Under the pieces are notes generated by a model that saw only the letters and a list, made by a program, of their open reading frames with translations, made no database searches and was not told the DNA's origin. This document shows, one piece after another, positions 48,752 to 62,654 of a stretch of DNA of 64,000 nucleotides. The stretch spans positions 9,092,880 to 9,156,879 of the forward strand of contig NC_049989.1 of the NCBI RefSeq assembly GCF_000003815.2, given 5' to 3'. The position numbers and the translations under genes were made by a program. The DNA comes from Branchiostoma floridae. Taxonomy: Eukaryota; Chordata; Leptocardii; Amphioxiformes; Branchiostomatidae. Position 1 is the stretch's first letter. The number at the start of each line of letters is the position of its first letter.

Positions 48752-49034
48752 NNNNNNNNNNNNNNNNNNNNNNNNNNNNNNNNNNNNNNNNNNNNNNNNN
48801 NNNNNNNNNNNNNNNNNNNNNNNNNNNNNNNNNNNNNNNNNNNNNNNNNNNNNNNNNNNNNNNNNNNNNNNNNNNNNNNNNNNNNNNNNNNNNNNNNNNN
48901 NNNNNNNNNNNNNNNNNNNNNNNNNNNNNNNNNNNNNNNNNNNNNNNNNNNNNNNNNNNNNNNNNNNNNNNNNNNNNNNNNNNNNNNNNNNNNNNNNNNN
49001 NNNNNNNNNNNNNNNNNNNNNNNNNNNNNNNNNN
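48752..49034. other. Assembly gap (283 N)
   Basis: Run of 283 N next to the CA-rich microsatellite. Confidence 0.99.
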
Positions 49035-50372
49035 GTACACAGATCACGTTTTCGATGCGCGGGCGACCTGTCTACACACAATACTACATGCAACCTTGCC
49101 CCTCCTGTCTATCAGTAGGGATTATAAGGGAAATTACAAACCTTTCAACAAGTTTAAGGACAATGTTATGATTACAACAACTATTTGCGAACGGTTCTAC
49201 TTCGCCAAGCGCATCTACTGGGCAAGATACAAATTACCATATGGTGCCACAGAAAAATACCAGAGAAAAAGCCTTCTTGTCCTTCAATCAGAAAAGTGAT
49301 TTCTCTGAGATAATTGTTTTTTTCCATAATACCAAGTAAGAATGGGTATTGTTTATTAGTTTATTAACTCCTTTAGCTATCACAGTTAGAGCATCTCTTC
49401 TAGGAGTAAAAAAATAACATGGAAAAAATGGACACTGGGCATAACAAACACAACATATAACATTCACAACATCCTACAATTACAAATACCAACAATCGTC
49501 GTCACATAAACATTATAAAAACGGCAGCCTGTATATGGTTCATTAATAACATGAATAATTAATGACATTCAATGGTCTGTTTGATTTTGATAATGAAAAG
49601 TAAGCATAAACAATTTCCTTTATCAAATATCATTTTCAATTTAGATGCATTTGTGTAAATATTATAATCTGCGCCATGAGCTACCGGCTGTTACACTTCA
49701 AAAGTCTTCCGTTATTCGACCTGTTGGTTTGAAAGAAGAGACAGGTGACACCAAACTCTTAAGGTTTATCTTAATCCATACTAAATATTACTACCATTCA
49801 CACGTCTTTGGTCAGTACTTTTGAAATGTATGGCTTTAATCCTATTTCAAATTGCCTTTTAGACATTGTACTCGTATCTGCAATGTTCATTTATTATGAT
49901 ATTCGTGCTACACGTTTTATTTGTATTGTTTATGTTACGATGTTCTCGCGAGATAGGTAGCGTTATACAACGAGCCTAATGATTTGGCTTTCGAGCCGCA
50001 ACTTGGCTGTGAAACAAAGAAACCATCCTCTCTCTCTCTCTCTAAATTTAAAGGAGCGCTATACAAAAATAATCAGCGAATGCTTTTCTTACGACTGTGT
50101 CCAATTCTGATGTCAAATAATAACTGATAATACAAAATCATGGTTTTGATTTAAAGCAACATAAATAAAAAGAGTTGATTTTACTCCGTTGGCTACGGGC
50201 GGCTTTTTCATTTTCGAGGTAACATTCCAGGTATGATTACCTTAATATTCTTATTATGATACTTCAGATCGACTTAAAGAAAACGATATGGATTCGCTGT
50301 ATGTTTAGGTTATACGTTATACATGCTATACGTTGTTACGGGCAAAATTTAGAACTCTGCATTTCCCCCCGA

Positions 50373-50472
50373 NNNNNNNNNNNNNNNNNNNNNNNNNNNN
50401 NNNNNNNNNNNNNNNNNNNNNNNNNNNNNNNNNNNNNNNNNNNNNNNNNNNNNNNNNNNNNNNNNNNNNNNN
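50373..50472. other. Assembly gap (100 N)
   Basis: Run of exactly 100 N. Confidence 0.99.
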
Positions 50473-50779
50473 CAGCGCCTCAACTCTATTGAAAGGTTAC
50501 GATGAATGGACTCCAGTGACTTACCTGCTAATTCCACACCTGCAGGCGATATCCACGACAACCATCTGTAGCAGGCGGCACGCGCGCCGTCTTGCTGGGA
50601 TGTAATTAAGCAAATAAACCCACTTGATATGAGTCCTTTTTTCATCTCAGAAAGCACTTACACTTAACGCTTGTTGTCAGGGTGTTTTGTTACGTCTCTA
50701 AGCACGACGGATAAACCTTCTATATATAGGCAGCATTTCTCGCTACACTAATGCTACGAAGATTTTTCTCTACTCGTAA

Positions 50780-51005
50780 TACCCCTGTCACATTTGGCGA
50801 AAATCGATCGGACGACGATTCTGCGGCAATCGCCCGAGCCTCGCTTATAATCATAAGTTTATTGCACAACAGCTGTACAATGTATAAAGTATGGCTTATA
50901 TGTGACAGGGACGGTTTTCAGGTGAAAAATACGCGCAACCCTCTGTTGATCTTAAATATGGCCTTCCATCTTCCATCGAAGATCGTGGATAATGTGTCAG
51001 GGGTA
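50780..51005. mobile_element. PIF/Harbinger-like MITE, 226 bp
   Basis: Ends TACCCCTGTCACATT and AATGTGTCAGGGGTA (one mismatch) are flanked by TAA on both sides (50777-50779, 51006-51008). A 3-bp TWA duplication is typical of PIF/Harbinger. The interior is CpG-rich near the left end and encodes nothing recognisable. Confidence 0.75.
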
Positions 51006-52200
51006 TAAGCGGGCGCCGTCAAATAGGTCGTGCGATCGTCGCACGATTTGTATGCCATAGGATTTTCAGGCAGGCCGTGACAGAACCAAACCGAAACAGC
51101 ATTTTGTATACCAAAACAGTTGAACTTTGCAGGATATGTACACTTTTGTCCTCGAAAATGCCCGAAGTTAAAGATTGTACGACAATCGCACGGCCTCTGT
51201 AAACCGCGCCATTGGCTAACGTTTGAAAACAATAACGTTACATGAATTCCACCAACTGCCTCATACGGCATCGATATTTAACTGTTTGTTTGTTCGTTCA
51301 TTGAGAAAGTAACACAGATATGGTATGAATAGTTCTGTCACATAGTCGATGATCGATATATAGCTACATGTATCTAAAGACAATAGCCGTGCATGTGTCG
51401 TACAAAATTTTGCTGCCGTGTACGTATAAGTCTTGGTTCTGCCACAGCCCTCACGACATCAGAATCCTCTGACGGCTTACGACGAAAGGATACATCACAG
51501 AAGCGCCGCTAAGGCTACAGCAAGTAAATCGTACGGATGACATCCTCTTCAGACTGCGAAAATAGTGAGATAGGGCAAAAAACAACCGCAAAGGTTACAG
51601 AAAACAAGACGGCAGCTACATATTCAAAATAGACACCATAAACGTCGTAACAAGAATTAAAAGGACAAAACATGGTAGCACAGCCAACGAGGCATTCATT
51701 CCTGTTTTCAGGACACGTGCTGGTGTAGCAAAAGTAACACTAGTGTTTTAGATTTGTATCACCAACAAAGTTGGTAACTTCACTCATGGCTTCGATATTG
51801 GTGCAACTTTTACAACTATTCACATAGTTTCATTTCTACACCTACAGTCATGGCTACCTCGCTAGGGTCAATTCTACAATCACAATTATGAGCCTCAACG
51901 TAACATATTTGCAGTTTTTATAATATTTCGCCTGTTGTCGTCATCTCTTAAGAGCAAAAACCTTTTGTTTTCTTCTGAAATCAGGAAAATCAAAGAGCGC
52001 TGATGTAATCCCAAAAATTATTCGCTGTGGTCTGTACCCATATCATAGTAACCATCGCCAAATTCTTATATTCTTGTCCAAACGGGCATAAGGAAATGGT
52101 CACTTGTATCAGACCCCAGAATAACAAAAGTTCACACAGTTTACAGCTATCAAAAATTGTACTGACGGTAGTATACCATTAAGAGTGCACCAATAGATGA

Positions 52201-52461
52201 CAAGGCCCCTTTTCCACAAGACGGCGATCGCGCTGCGCTCTTACTGCGATCTACATACTATATGTGTAGCCTACACTAACACACTAGGTATATCATACAA
52301 AATGTAAAAGTGCAGCTGCACGTGTGACCGAAAAGACAACAAAATGCACAAAGTGTGAAAAGATTTGTTTCTTATCTATAGAATTCGTTGAGCCATATGT
52401 CAAATTTTAGGTCGAAGAGAGAGCGCGGCGAGAGCGCCGTCTTAGTGGAAGGGGGGTTATT
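52201..52461. mobile_element. TIR element of about 260 bp
   Basis: The left end AAGGCCCCTTTTCCACAAGA and then CGGCGATCGCGCTGCGCTCTT mirrors the right end (GAGCGCGGCGAGAGCGCCGT, then CTTAGTGGAAGGGGGGTTAT). The arms are about 40 bp and imperfect. No clear target duplication. Half of a related copy lies at 25790-25963. Confidence 0.75.
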
Positions 52462-53507
52462 AGGAATCGAAGCTAAAATCACACAATACTCTCAATAGAT
52501 GGATAAGAATTGTCCGAGAGTACAATCGTCCGAGCAAGAATTGAGTAAGACAGTCTGCAGACTAAATGGCCCAGTAGAAATATTATGTGTTTTTCAGACT
52601 AAAATAGTGGCACACTTGGAATGATAACTTTGGCTATAGTCACAGGAGAGTGGAATATCTTTACTGACCATTGAAGCTATTTATACTAATGATATGTCAT
52701 CAACATCAGATTCCATCATGTTTATAATGACTGTTATTTGGATACAAACAGAGTAACTTTAAAATATATGGTGTGCTAATGATAGCCTTTCGCAATCATT
52801 GTGACATTCTGTTAAAAGCGGATGGAATTTTAGAATATGTTCTCAAATGATTTAAAGGATAACTCAATGGTACCATATTATTCCTCTGCCAAGCTTGCTG
52901 CAATATTTGATGCGTAATACAGTCATACAAACATGCTGATGATGTCCGCTTGCTTGGGGGCGCCACCTGCCGAGGGCTGTTGGCACGACAGCTAGCGTTT
53001 GACTTTATCTTTCCTTTTTGTTGATTAGACCTTTGCCACATATTGTACTATTCGCGGCATATTTTGTTCCCCACTCTCTGTCCCATGAGAATGATCTGAA
53101 CATGACAGACTGTTTAAACAAACTTACTTTGCGAATAAATCTGCCCGTTTTGCTATACAAAGGTACTTTAGTGTTGACCCTTACCACCAAAGGCTCTATT
53201 TATGACAGCTTTCTACATTTCCCCCCAATTGGATTCTATCGGGAGGCTTATTAAAAGTACAGTCTACAGTAGTAAGTGCCAATGGAAACGGCCTCTGTTA
53301 CACATTTCTGTTTCTAGTCATAGCGGGCGATTTAGTAATCGGCCTACGTGATACATTGATCAAGTAGTGTTCCAGACATAATTGGTTATTTTTTCTCATT
53401 TTGTTTTTTAGCCCTGGAAAAATATTTTGAAAAGACGAACTCACTACAAAGACATGTGATAATATCGGGTACAAAACTTTAACCCATTTCTTACCAAAAG
53501 GATAACA

Positions 53508-53521
53508 CCCCCCCCCCCCCC
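53508..53521. repeat. Poly-C run
   Basis: Fourteen consecutive C in non-coding sequence. Confidence 0.9.
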
Positions 53522-55919
53522 ATCCAATTTTTCTCTAAAATATGTTTATTAACGTCTTACTGGTAAAAAGGGATAACTTGTCAAAAATATTATTAGCAAC
53601 ATTTATTAATATAACACTTTTTTAATTTTCAAAAGTTTTGAAAAAATCTGTACTAAGTAAATGGCGAAAAAAGCAAATCTTTCCTGACAGCAAAGAAAAT
53701 TCTATTCTGTGCATCTGTCAATGATTCTTTCCTCGAACGTCGAACGCTTGTCATTGAAACTGTTTAACTTATTGTTTTGTGCCTTTTTGCTGTTGCAAAC
53801 GGATTGATTTAAATTTCTTGCTTAAGGCGAGTCCTTCCTGTCTCGAGTCGAGGCGTCTCTGTTAATAATTGCTTGTTGTAGGATGTCAACTTCAAGGCCA
53901 GTGTCTTTCCTGAGCATGAATTTAGGCTCAAGTAATTGCGAATACTCTTAAATCAATTTGCCAGGATGTTAATTATATAACTGCATAATCAAAAGATGAC
54001 ATTATGACTTTTAGACAAGATTGCACTCATGTATAATGAAATGGCATCAATTAATTAGTTTTGATACATGATAATTAGAAAGCTTAATCTTGTGTCAGTC
54101 TCTATAATGTCAGGCGTTCAGCAGTAAATAGTGTACTTATCTGAACATGTTCTTGAAGATAAAGCCCATGTAGCAATAAATCAAGACATTCCAATTTTGG
54201 CGAACCAATGAAAAATAGATATACCCGATCTAAAAAATAAGTTATACATTGTCGTGTATTTAGTCGTCCTATTTCTCACATATATATGTTAATTACGTTT
54301 TTGGACACTACTCGCCGTACCTATCAAATACTGGGTACGTTGAAGCCAGCGTCAAATTTCGTAAGAATGTTAGAAAGCTGAAAAAATTCAAACTTGGTAG
54401 TCAGGTCTGGATGAAATGTATTAACGGCTTCAGCCAAACATTCCGTGGACGGTTTCGTGGCGTTACAAACGTCCACTAGAGGCCTAGAATATGACCTTAC
54501 ATGTAAGGACGTCGCTCACCAGTCATACCACCAGTGAAGAGTTAGACACATGTCACCGCATGCGTCATTGATGAATAGCTCTTTCCAGCCTCCACACGTA
54601 TTAAGGTTTCCAGGGACTAAAAGCCTCATTTGCTGCTGACAGTATACAGCCTCTTGATGGATGGGCGGTCACGTTTACTCTTAATTGCCAGACAAAGGAG
54701 AGGACCCGATGCCTACCGCCACGGGAAGTCCACTCATCACAGCCACTTTCAGAGATCCATGTATCTCACAAAATAGACATCCGAATAAAGGTATCACGTC
54801 AAAACATATGAAATAAACATTTCGCCAAATGGCGCGAGGATTGTCTTTGCTGATTGTCACTTACAGGGTCAGTCGTTAATGTGAATCAGCAGCCTGGCAG
54901 CTTAAGAAAAGCTTTCAAGAAGCTTAGATAGAACTCGTTAACGGACCTAGATTAAATCCACCAAAGTGTCGCATCAACTAAGAGGATTACGAAAAGATAG
55001 ATCACCAACGAAACCCCATCGCGACTCAATCCTAAAATACAACTTAGGGAGCTGTGACAGACGTAAAGCTGATGGATAATTAATTGGGTTTCTCCAAAGT
55101 AATCTTCTGGAGTTGATTGCAGTCATAGCCATGAAATGGTCGAGTGTTTATGTACCGTACGTGACTTAGTAGTTCCCGGAGTATTTGCTTTTTATTACCA
55201 GGACTAATCGTGCTGTACTCCTGACATGATAATTACTTGCCTCATTATCTCTATGGTCCGCCTTAGGAGGGCGTCTATGAAAACTATGACCTTTGGTTTA
55301 AAGGTTTCCGTTGATCTTGCGTGGTGCATTACGTCACTAATTAATGAATAAGATGTAGAGGAAAATTCCCACACCTAATGTGTGCATCTCCGGTAGACAA
55401 ACACACACCTAGGCCGACTTCACTCCTTTGCCAGCTTCTGATACTATCTTATGCTACCATAGGATCTGCTTGGATATTAATATTACGGCCCTCCAGACGT
55501 TTTTGAAGCTATATGTTGCCGCAGTTATTATTACGAAAGTTCGGTAGATGATAGATGTACAAACTACACTTGTAAGCTGTGGAATGACTTATTGAGACGT
55601 ACTAGGTGCTTTCGCGTCGTGTGACATACGAGACAGTGAAATGGGATATATATTCAATAACAGGTACCGCAGCACGCTACATGGAATGAAAAATGAAGCT
55701 GAATATGTCAAAAATGCTCGCCTCTTCATCAAACAGAAATGCAATGAGGCTGTTTCTTACTATAAAAATGTCATATGATATTACTCTTCAGGTTTGGAAG
55801 AGTTTCTCGGACTTGACAAAAAGCCAATTCCGATACGTTAGTGCGTCATTGAAAAGCCAGTTTGACGGACAATGATATGATACATGTTCATAGTCATTTA
55901 TGAAAATTCATGCTTGAAG

Positions 55920-56060
55920 TTTGAGTGCAAGTGCCGAAATGGCATCGCGTAACGTAATGTCACAGTGAAGTGTTTGACCCACAAACAAGAGGCCCTGGGT
56001 TCGAATCCATGCTCCAGTCCACTGGAAAAGTCACTTTACACGAATTCCCTCACTTAACTG
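55920..56060 (+). repeat. tRNA-related SINE fragment
   Basis: Has a perfect B box GGTTCGAATCC (55998-56008) preceded by AAGAGGCCCTG and followed by a CACTTTACACGAATTCCCTC tail. The A box is degenerate. Confidence 0.55.
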
Positions 56061-56109
56061 ACCGGTAAAAAAAAGCATCTAACATCGATTATGGACGCCC
56101 GTCGGATTG

Positions 56110-56225
56110 GAGGTCTGGTGTTTGAGCAGAGCCACACCTCACCCAGTACCCAGAGGTGTTGGTTTCGAATCCCCTGACATGCTCCAAGGTTGTGTCCTTC
56201 CAAAAGGCGCTGGATACGACGTTTA
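56110..56225 (+). repeat. Second SINE-like fragment
   Basis: CCAGAGGTGTTGGTTTCGAATCCCC is a B-box-like block with one extra T, followed by CATGCTCCAAGGTTGTGTCC. It follows the previous SINE in the same orientation. Confidence 0.4.
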
Positions 56226-57778
56226 ATGTTTTGGACAGTTTTTTCGTGATAAGTGGGTTTTGTACAAATATCATTTTGAAAAGTTTCGATATGGAAGTAA
56301 CCAGAAGTTACAGCAACTATTACAGATAAATATAAATCCAAAATTACCACGGAGTAGCAACGGACATGTGGTGAAGCAATTTCAAGTTTCTAAACTTTTC
56401 AAGAGTCACATTGGCTCAACACACCAACCATCACCACATGGTGTTTTCCTTATTCCAATGTGTATGCATAGGAACATGGTTCACTTTGTATAAACACGTG
56501 ACACCCAGATCATACAAATTAATGGTGTGGTCTTAAACATTAGCTGTCCAAGACCATGAACAGATGACAAGAGCTTTAAAACATCATTTGTGAATTCCCT
56601 ACAAAACATCACTCACAACCCCTATGTGGTTCCCATGTATAGCATCTCTTGAAACGATATACTAGAACTCTGACAACCACTCAAGCAAATGTCCTGTAAT
56701 TTTCCAAGCGTGAAATTGTTGTCAAGGATGTTGCGGCCTTCTACGAAAGCAACTACCGTTTATGCGTGAGCTGCTTCTCTAATGATGCATGTATTCTGTC
56801 GGATTGCCGCACCGCCCATGATGTTGATCGTACAAAGTCACCTTCCAACTGAATGATTAGAAGAATACTTTTATATACAATGTTACTAGCTGGGAAGAAT
56901 ATATATATACTCTTAGTGGGTAAAGAATGCCCGGCCTTAGCCATCAACACAGCGTCAAAATGAAGTCTGTTCTTTAGGCACTATAATAGCATGCGTAAAG
57001 GTATTTTATTGACAATTCAGGTTTCTTTCCATGATATTTACAGGTGTCTAAATGTTACATTTGCACTGCCGTGAGTATATCAAAATTGCTATGAGGGCAG
57101 CCACATATGCATGGCTTTAAACTATATTGACTGTGGCTTCATATTTTCCTGACCTTTGCGGAACTTGCGTTTCCAGATCATGAACTATTACTGCTTTCCC
57201 TTTACAACTCAACTGGGTTGGCTTTTTCATTACGTACGAACCTGCCCATGCCATCCTCGTAAACTGCATGGCCTACCCAGATATAAAGGGATTCAATAAC
57301 GCAATTTTATCAGCAATAGGACGTCACCACGTAGGTACAATATCATAAAATTTTATGACAATACCTTTTTTTTCATATACTGTAGGCAGGAACATGAAAC
57401 TAGGAAGGCGAGACATTTTCGAGAAGATCCAGAATGTTTTCTGTAGCCTTTTGTCAACTACTCGCATAAAAGACTATATACCGTTAGGCTCACGCTACTA
57501 TACTATTGTTTGCGAGTTGAAAAGAAAAATAATTACCATTTCTAAAGCTCTAAAGCATTTCTAAGCTCTATTTGGTTCCTGACAGGAAAAGAAGAAGACA
57601 TCAAGAACACACCATCAACAATATGTTTTCCCTATCGGGTAAATTGTCATAAATTTGTAGGCATATACCAAATAGATTATTATTGTGAAGTAGGAAATCA
57701 CCCAGGAAGTTCTCCCACCCTGGATAGAGTATAAAGTAAGACCATAACACATTCCATTGCGTTTTACTGTGGGCACTA

Positions 57779-58184
57779 TGGCTGGGTGTCGGTACGAAAA
57801 ATTCAGGTGCAGGTACGGTCCAGGTCCTGAGCATTAGGTCCAGGTCCGGTCTTGAACCTGGACCTTATTATCTGTGAAAACTTGTGAATGGCCGATGCTC
57901 AAAACAATGGTCTATTTCGCTACAAATGATTCTGTTTGGTGGAGTTTCTGACGTCCATTGGCATTTTCAAAGTCCTATCCGAGTCATGTAAACAACATTC
58001 ACCGCCTCTGTTTTAGACTAAGTTTGACTGTGGAAGCTTGATAATGATAAAGATAACTATCAACTCTCCTCTACTTCTCTCCTGTTATTTTCTTTGACCG
58101 CTAAGCCCTAAAACAAGTGAACATCTGTCGGCGTAATCCAAAACAAAAACCGGTTTTGTACCGGTGTACCGTACCGGTACCTAC
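57779..58184. mobile_element. Diverged hAT-type MITE
   Basis: Left end TATGGCTGGGTGTCGGTAC; right end ACCGGTTTTGTACCGG, then GTACCGGTACCTA. It shares inner blocks with 8441-8873, such as TCTGTTTGGTGGAGT and CTCTACTTC...TGTTATTTTCTT. Target duplication is not recognisable, so this is an older copy. Confidence 0.8.
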
Positions 58185-59189
58185 TCAGGACAAGATAAAA
58201 CTTTTCAAATACTTTTAGTGGAAGGTCATAAACAGGATAAAAGGTTACTTCTTACATAACTCCCAAAAGAATTACATCTACACGAAGCAAATGCACAGTT
58301 TCCTCAGGAGTCATGTTTCAATATAACTGGCATGTGACTGGTGGCATGTGACTGACATTTTCCGCTGTATTCCATTTTACGCCTGCGTCTCTAAAACGTA
58401 CTTATCAAAAGCTAATATTTAAAGGCATCCATCACAAATGTAGAATTAATAAGGATGAATGGGAAGAACAGCAAAGCTTTCAAATCATTACCAAGGTAGA
58501 TTGAGTTCATGGGCAAATACAGCATGTGCTATATATAATTAACAATAACTTATAGTTTTAATGAGATTTTATGGGATGAAACTAGAAACGATCAAGACAT
58601 AATTTTGTACATTGGGGATTTTATGTTGTTTTTTATCATTAATATTCTAGAACCTGTGATATAACTAGATCCCTGGAATCAATAATATGGGATATCCAAT
58701 TAACAATAACGACATCTTCGAAGCTTTCCGTAGTTTTAATGAGACCTTATGGGATGGATGCAGAAAAAATAGAATGTGTCTGTAAATTGAGGCTTCTAGG
58801 TTTGGTCCCATTTCGCTAATTCTCTAGACATTTGTGACATACTAGAAAATACTTTAAAGTGATTAGGTATCTAATATCAGTTTTATGGTTATGATCTACG
58901 CGGGAAACGATACCCTCAAAACATTCCTCGGCGAGGACACATCTTGAAATGCTATGTTTATGATTAATAGCTTTCGTCCGAAGGGGTGGTGTCTCCTTGG
59001 CAGTTTTGATGGGTTTAGTGCTCCGAAGCCATCAGCTAACCCATTAGAGAACTCTATTACATACATACAGAATGCAATGAGAGCATGGAACACTACGTAG
59101 GATCAAGGACCCTATATTCCCGGGAGATCCTATGAGCAAGTCGCTGTTGGTCTCATCAGAGATGAGACGTCCAAAGCTGTAGGAATACA

Positions 59190-59365
59190 GGTAGAGACAA
59201 AATTGCAATTGCTGTCTTCAGTGTTGAAACAACCACTGCATCTGTAAATCTTATCATCACGGGATCGAGAGGCCATGGGTTCCAAGCACTTCTAGCTAGA
59301 CCTGTGTGTCCTTGAATGACACCCTCCTTACTTTACTTGGGTGTAAACAGGTATCTGAAGACGGC
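59190..59365 (+). repeat. Decayed SINE tail
   Basis: GAGAGGCCATGGGTTC, TGTGTCCTTGAATGACACCC, then CTTTACTTGGGTGTAAACAG resemble the tRNA B-box region and tail of the SINE at 55920. The box itself is disrupted. Confidence 0.4.
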
Positions 59366-62300
59366 TGGGTAAGAAAGAGATGCACTTAGAGAAGATGGGA
59401 ATTCGGCTCGGCCTTCTAATAAGACCCTATCAAAATACAGTTGATTATCAACCCACATATAGGCTATATTTTGGACCTTTACTTCTGTAATCGTGCTGAG
59501 ACTGTCATCAAGCAAGCCTGGGGTCATAACACATTGTATGCTGTAAGGATACTACCAGGGACATACATTTTAGGTCTGCATTTAAAATAATACAATTTGA
59601 CACTATATTACACTATATCTTTTAAAAGTACCATAGTGACGATGCCATCAAACCAGTTCGAGGTCAAAGGACAAATGACATTGGATGCAGCAAGGTTTAT
59701 GCCATACACTGACTTAGTTTGACTTCAGGATATCAATACTACAGACAGTTCAATGTAAGTTTATTACTGTGCAATAATGCTGACGTCAAACTAGGCCGAG
59801 CTTACAAGACTTTGGATTTATGGAGCGGAGAAAGACTCTATACTGTTCAAAATGCCGAGAAGGTCGAGAGACATTAGATTGATAGTGCAGCAAGACGGCG
59901 TGTTGAGGAAAGTGAGAACATTACACGGTGACTCTAGCTAACTGCCGTGTGAATGATCTCATCTATCCTCATACATATAAACGAGGACTAGATCCACTGC
60001 TTACCACGGATTGACATTAGTGGTTGACCATGCGAGCAAAATGGGCTGGCCTTCAACACTGGATATGAGTGTAACCCCGCCCATCAATGAACCGGACGTT
60101 TCTGAATCTCATAAAATCAACGCCTCCACAAAATTGCAAACATGAAAATTGGTATGTTTATATCCTAGTGGAAATATTCTTTCAAAAAGGATATGTGAAG
60201 ATTTAGAGAGAACATAAACAAATGCACTGTTCAATTCTGAGCACCATTTTTCAAAGACATTGTGTGTTCATAAAAGTACTAACATGCAGGCTTGGACTGC
60301 TTCTCGGGTGAGGAAGTAGTCATATAACAGATGAATTGATGTACTGGACCGTGTTACGTGATATTCGTATAGAACATCTCACAAATGACCGCTCAGACAA
60401 AATACATTTCAGGGCATCGGGTGGAAGATTTATCGAGTAGAAAGTGCTGCGAGCACCACATTTACTGACACGTTTACGTAACCATGGAACTATATTGAGT
60501 GTGATGTACTTGATATTTTCACTCTGAAACAGGGCGCCATAACTTAGGCCCATATCTAGGTTATGAAACCTCATAACTTTTCCCTAACGGGGATACACAT
60601 GCAGGTGAGCAACAGAGGCCTCGTTTATATGCACGAACAGCATATTCTCGGTTAGGTCAATAATATGTCAGTGAACTACATTGAACGGGTGGATTTCATT
60701 TTGTAAAACAAAGTCAGAGCTTTGCGACATTTTCGGCTTCTGACCTCTCACAAGTACCCACTATCAACGATTTATGGGCAGGTTTAGGACAGAAATCTCA
60801 TTTAATCAGTGATGTATCGGACTTCATTATCCCGTAAGAGTGTGTGGTTTGCCCTGATAAGGGCTTCCAATAGAGCTATTTCATCAGAAATAACAGGTTG
60901 GCAATTTGGTACAACATCATAAAGGTCGTAACACTATCATCGCTTAAAGCTATTGCGTATTACCTGGGGCCGGGAAGACGGTGTGAAATAAATTCCTTAA
61001 GGGTATTGGCTACCCGCATATTGCTTTGGCTGAGTGGTTGTTTGGCAATTCATCAAGACGTCTGAGGCAAGGTGGGTGGATAACACGCTTTTCCACTGCC
61101 AGGCTTCGGCATGTAAAAGACTTGTGTAGAATGACAACTACTGACATTCACCAAAGGAACATTCACTCAAAACTCCTATTTAACAGAAATGTCATTTAAA
61201 GTGCGCGATTCACGGTCGTGTAAACTACATGCTAGATTGGATAATCACTCTAAAATCATAACTTTGAAATGATGGACGTATGATTGGCGGTTTGTTTCAT
61301 ACTCAATTTTACGCTACTGTCAATCAAACAAACTTGCTGTGATTCTTCAAGAAATGATTCATTATTGAAATGAAGATGTGTAGGAAAATGAACCTTACTT
61401 TTAACTCGTCCAAAATATGCTTTAAACATAAGATGCAAACTCTCTAAACTTTGTAGATATAAAGATAAAATGTATTCTTCACTTTAATTCCTGAAATCAT
61501 GAAGTGTGAAGGCGCCAAAATGTCGACCTGTAGTTTTGCCATCATGTCACTTCATACAAGTCTTTTACATGCAGAAACCTGATGATGATACTACACGGTA
61601 GCTGCAGAATCTGTTAACGCGTTCAAATCAAAGCTGGACAGTCATTGGAGGGGGACAGAGTACACGTCCAACACAACATAGACTCTCTCTTTAGAAACTT
61701 TGGATGTTTTTAGAAGCGGATCTTATAGGCAAAATGCCTCTTATCCGATGATTTTGATATAATATTGATATGATATGATGCTCATCATCATTATCAGATG
61801 GATACTCATAAACTGGTAGGTTCAAAAATCTGTCGGCGTTTGATCAGAAGTCAAACGTTGAAAGAGCAACTCGGATTTCCCTCACTCGCTTCTCATCCAG
61901 AGCAAATGGGCACACATCTTGAGGATTTACAAGTGACTTCAAAAGCGTATTTCAAGAATCACCCCGCTCCCTGGCCACAACCTGAAATATGATTTGACAG
62001 ATGAAAGGGACAGGAAAAGCTTTCCCAAGATCCTTTGCAACCCCATTAGCGTGCGGGCCAACCACATTTGAAGTTGCGCTGCAGAGTGGTGAGTGGTGAG
62101 GATGTCTACATTAACCCTCGGCTGAAGTGATCATAAAGCGTCAATGTGGCATGAGATAAAGTACGAACCTTGCTTAAGGTGGAGTGTCAAAACTCTTCCC
62201 TGATTGGTACATACATTACGCTTAGTAACGACTCAGATATCCAGTCCTGTTGCAGACAGTTCCCTGGAAGTACTCTTCGCAAGCAAAGTGGAAAATACCA

Positions 62301-62654
62301 GGGTGAGTGTTTCGATGTGATTTCATTTTCACGCATTGATGATGTTTGTGTTGATACAAACTATAAGGCCGCTGTTCTAGTGTAATGCAAGGTGGTGTTG
62401 ATAAGACATGTGGTTGCGGTGAAATACCTACCGCTACTTTTGTCAAGCGTTGTATGCGAAAGAATGTTGCGCTCACTTGTATTTATAGAGCGCTCTTCAC
62501 AGTCCCTGGAAATAATTAGTGATTGAAAATTTTACTCAATGGAATATTTCTGAGTTCAGTATGTTTTTGTAATGATATATCAGTTTCGATGTGTTATCAA
62601 CAAACGTTTTTTGTTATTTTTGTTGATGCAGAGTCTCACGTAACGATCATCACG

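Larger units (their letters stand above)
44110..62600. other. 18.5-kb spacer between divergent GPCR paralogues
   Basis: I see no coding exon with family resemblance here. It contains the repeats, MITEs, SINE fragments and two gaps listed separately. Between 53800 and 55400 there are clustered TAATTA-type words (for example AATTAATTAG near 54050, GATAATTAATTGG near 55076, ACTAATTAATGAAT near 55337) that could mark enhancers. Small or species-specific genes cannot be excluded. Confidence 0.5.

Noticed and set aside
48522-49171. Several open frames on both strands
   Set aside because: They bridge a 283-N gap and a CA microsatellite (Cys/Val or His/Thr repeats).
62523-62654. Upstream extension of the second GPCR N-terminus
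   Set aside because: The frame is open but a likely 3' splice acceptor sits at 62629-62630 and the paralogue begins MNNTT; the extension is probably intron.
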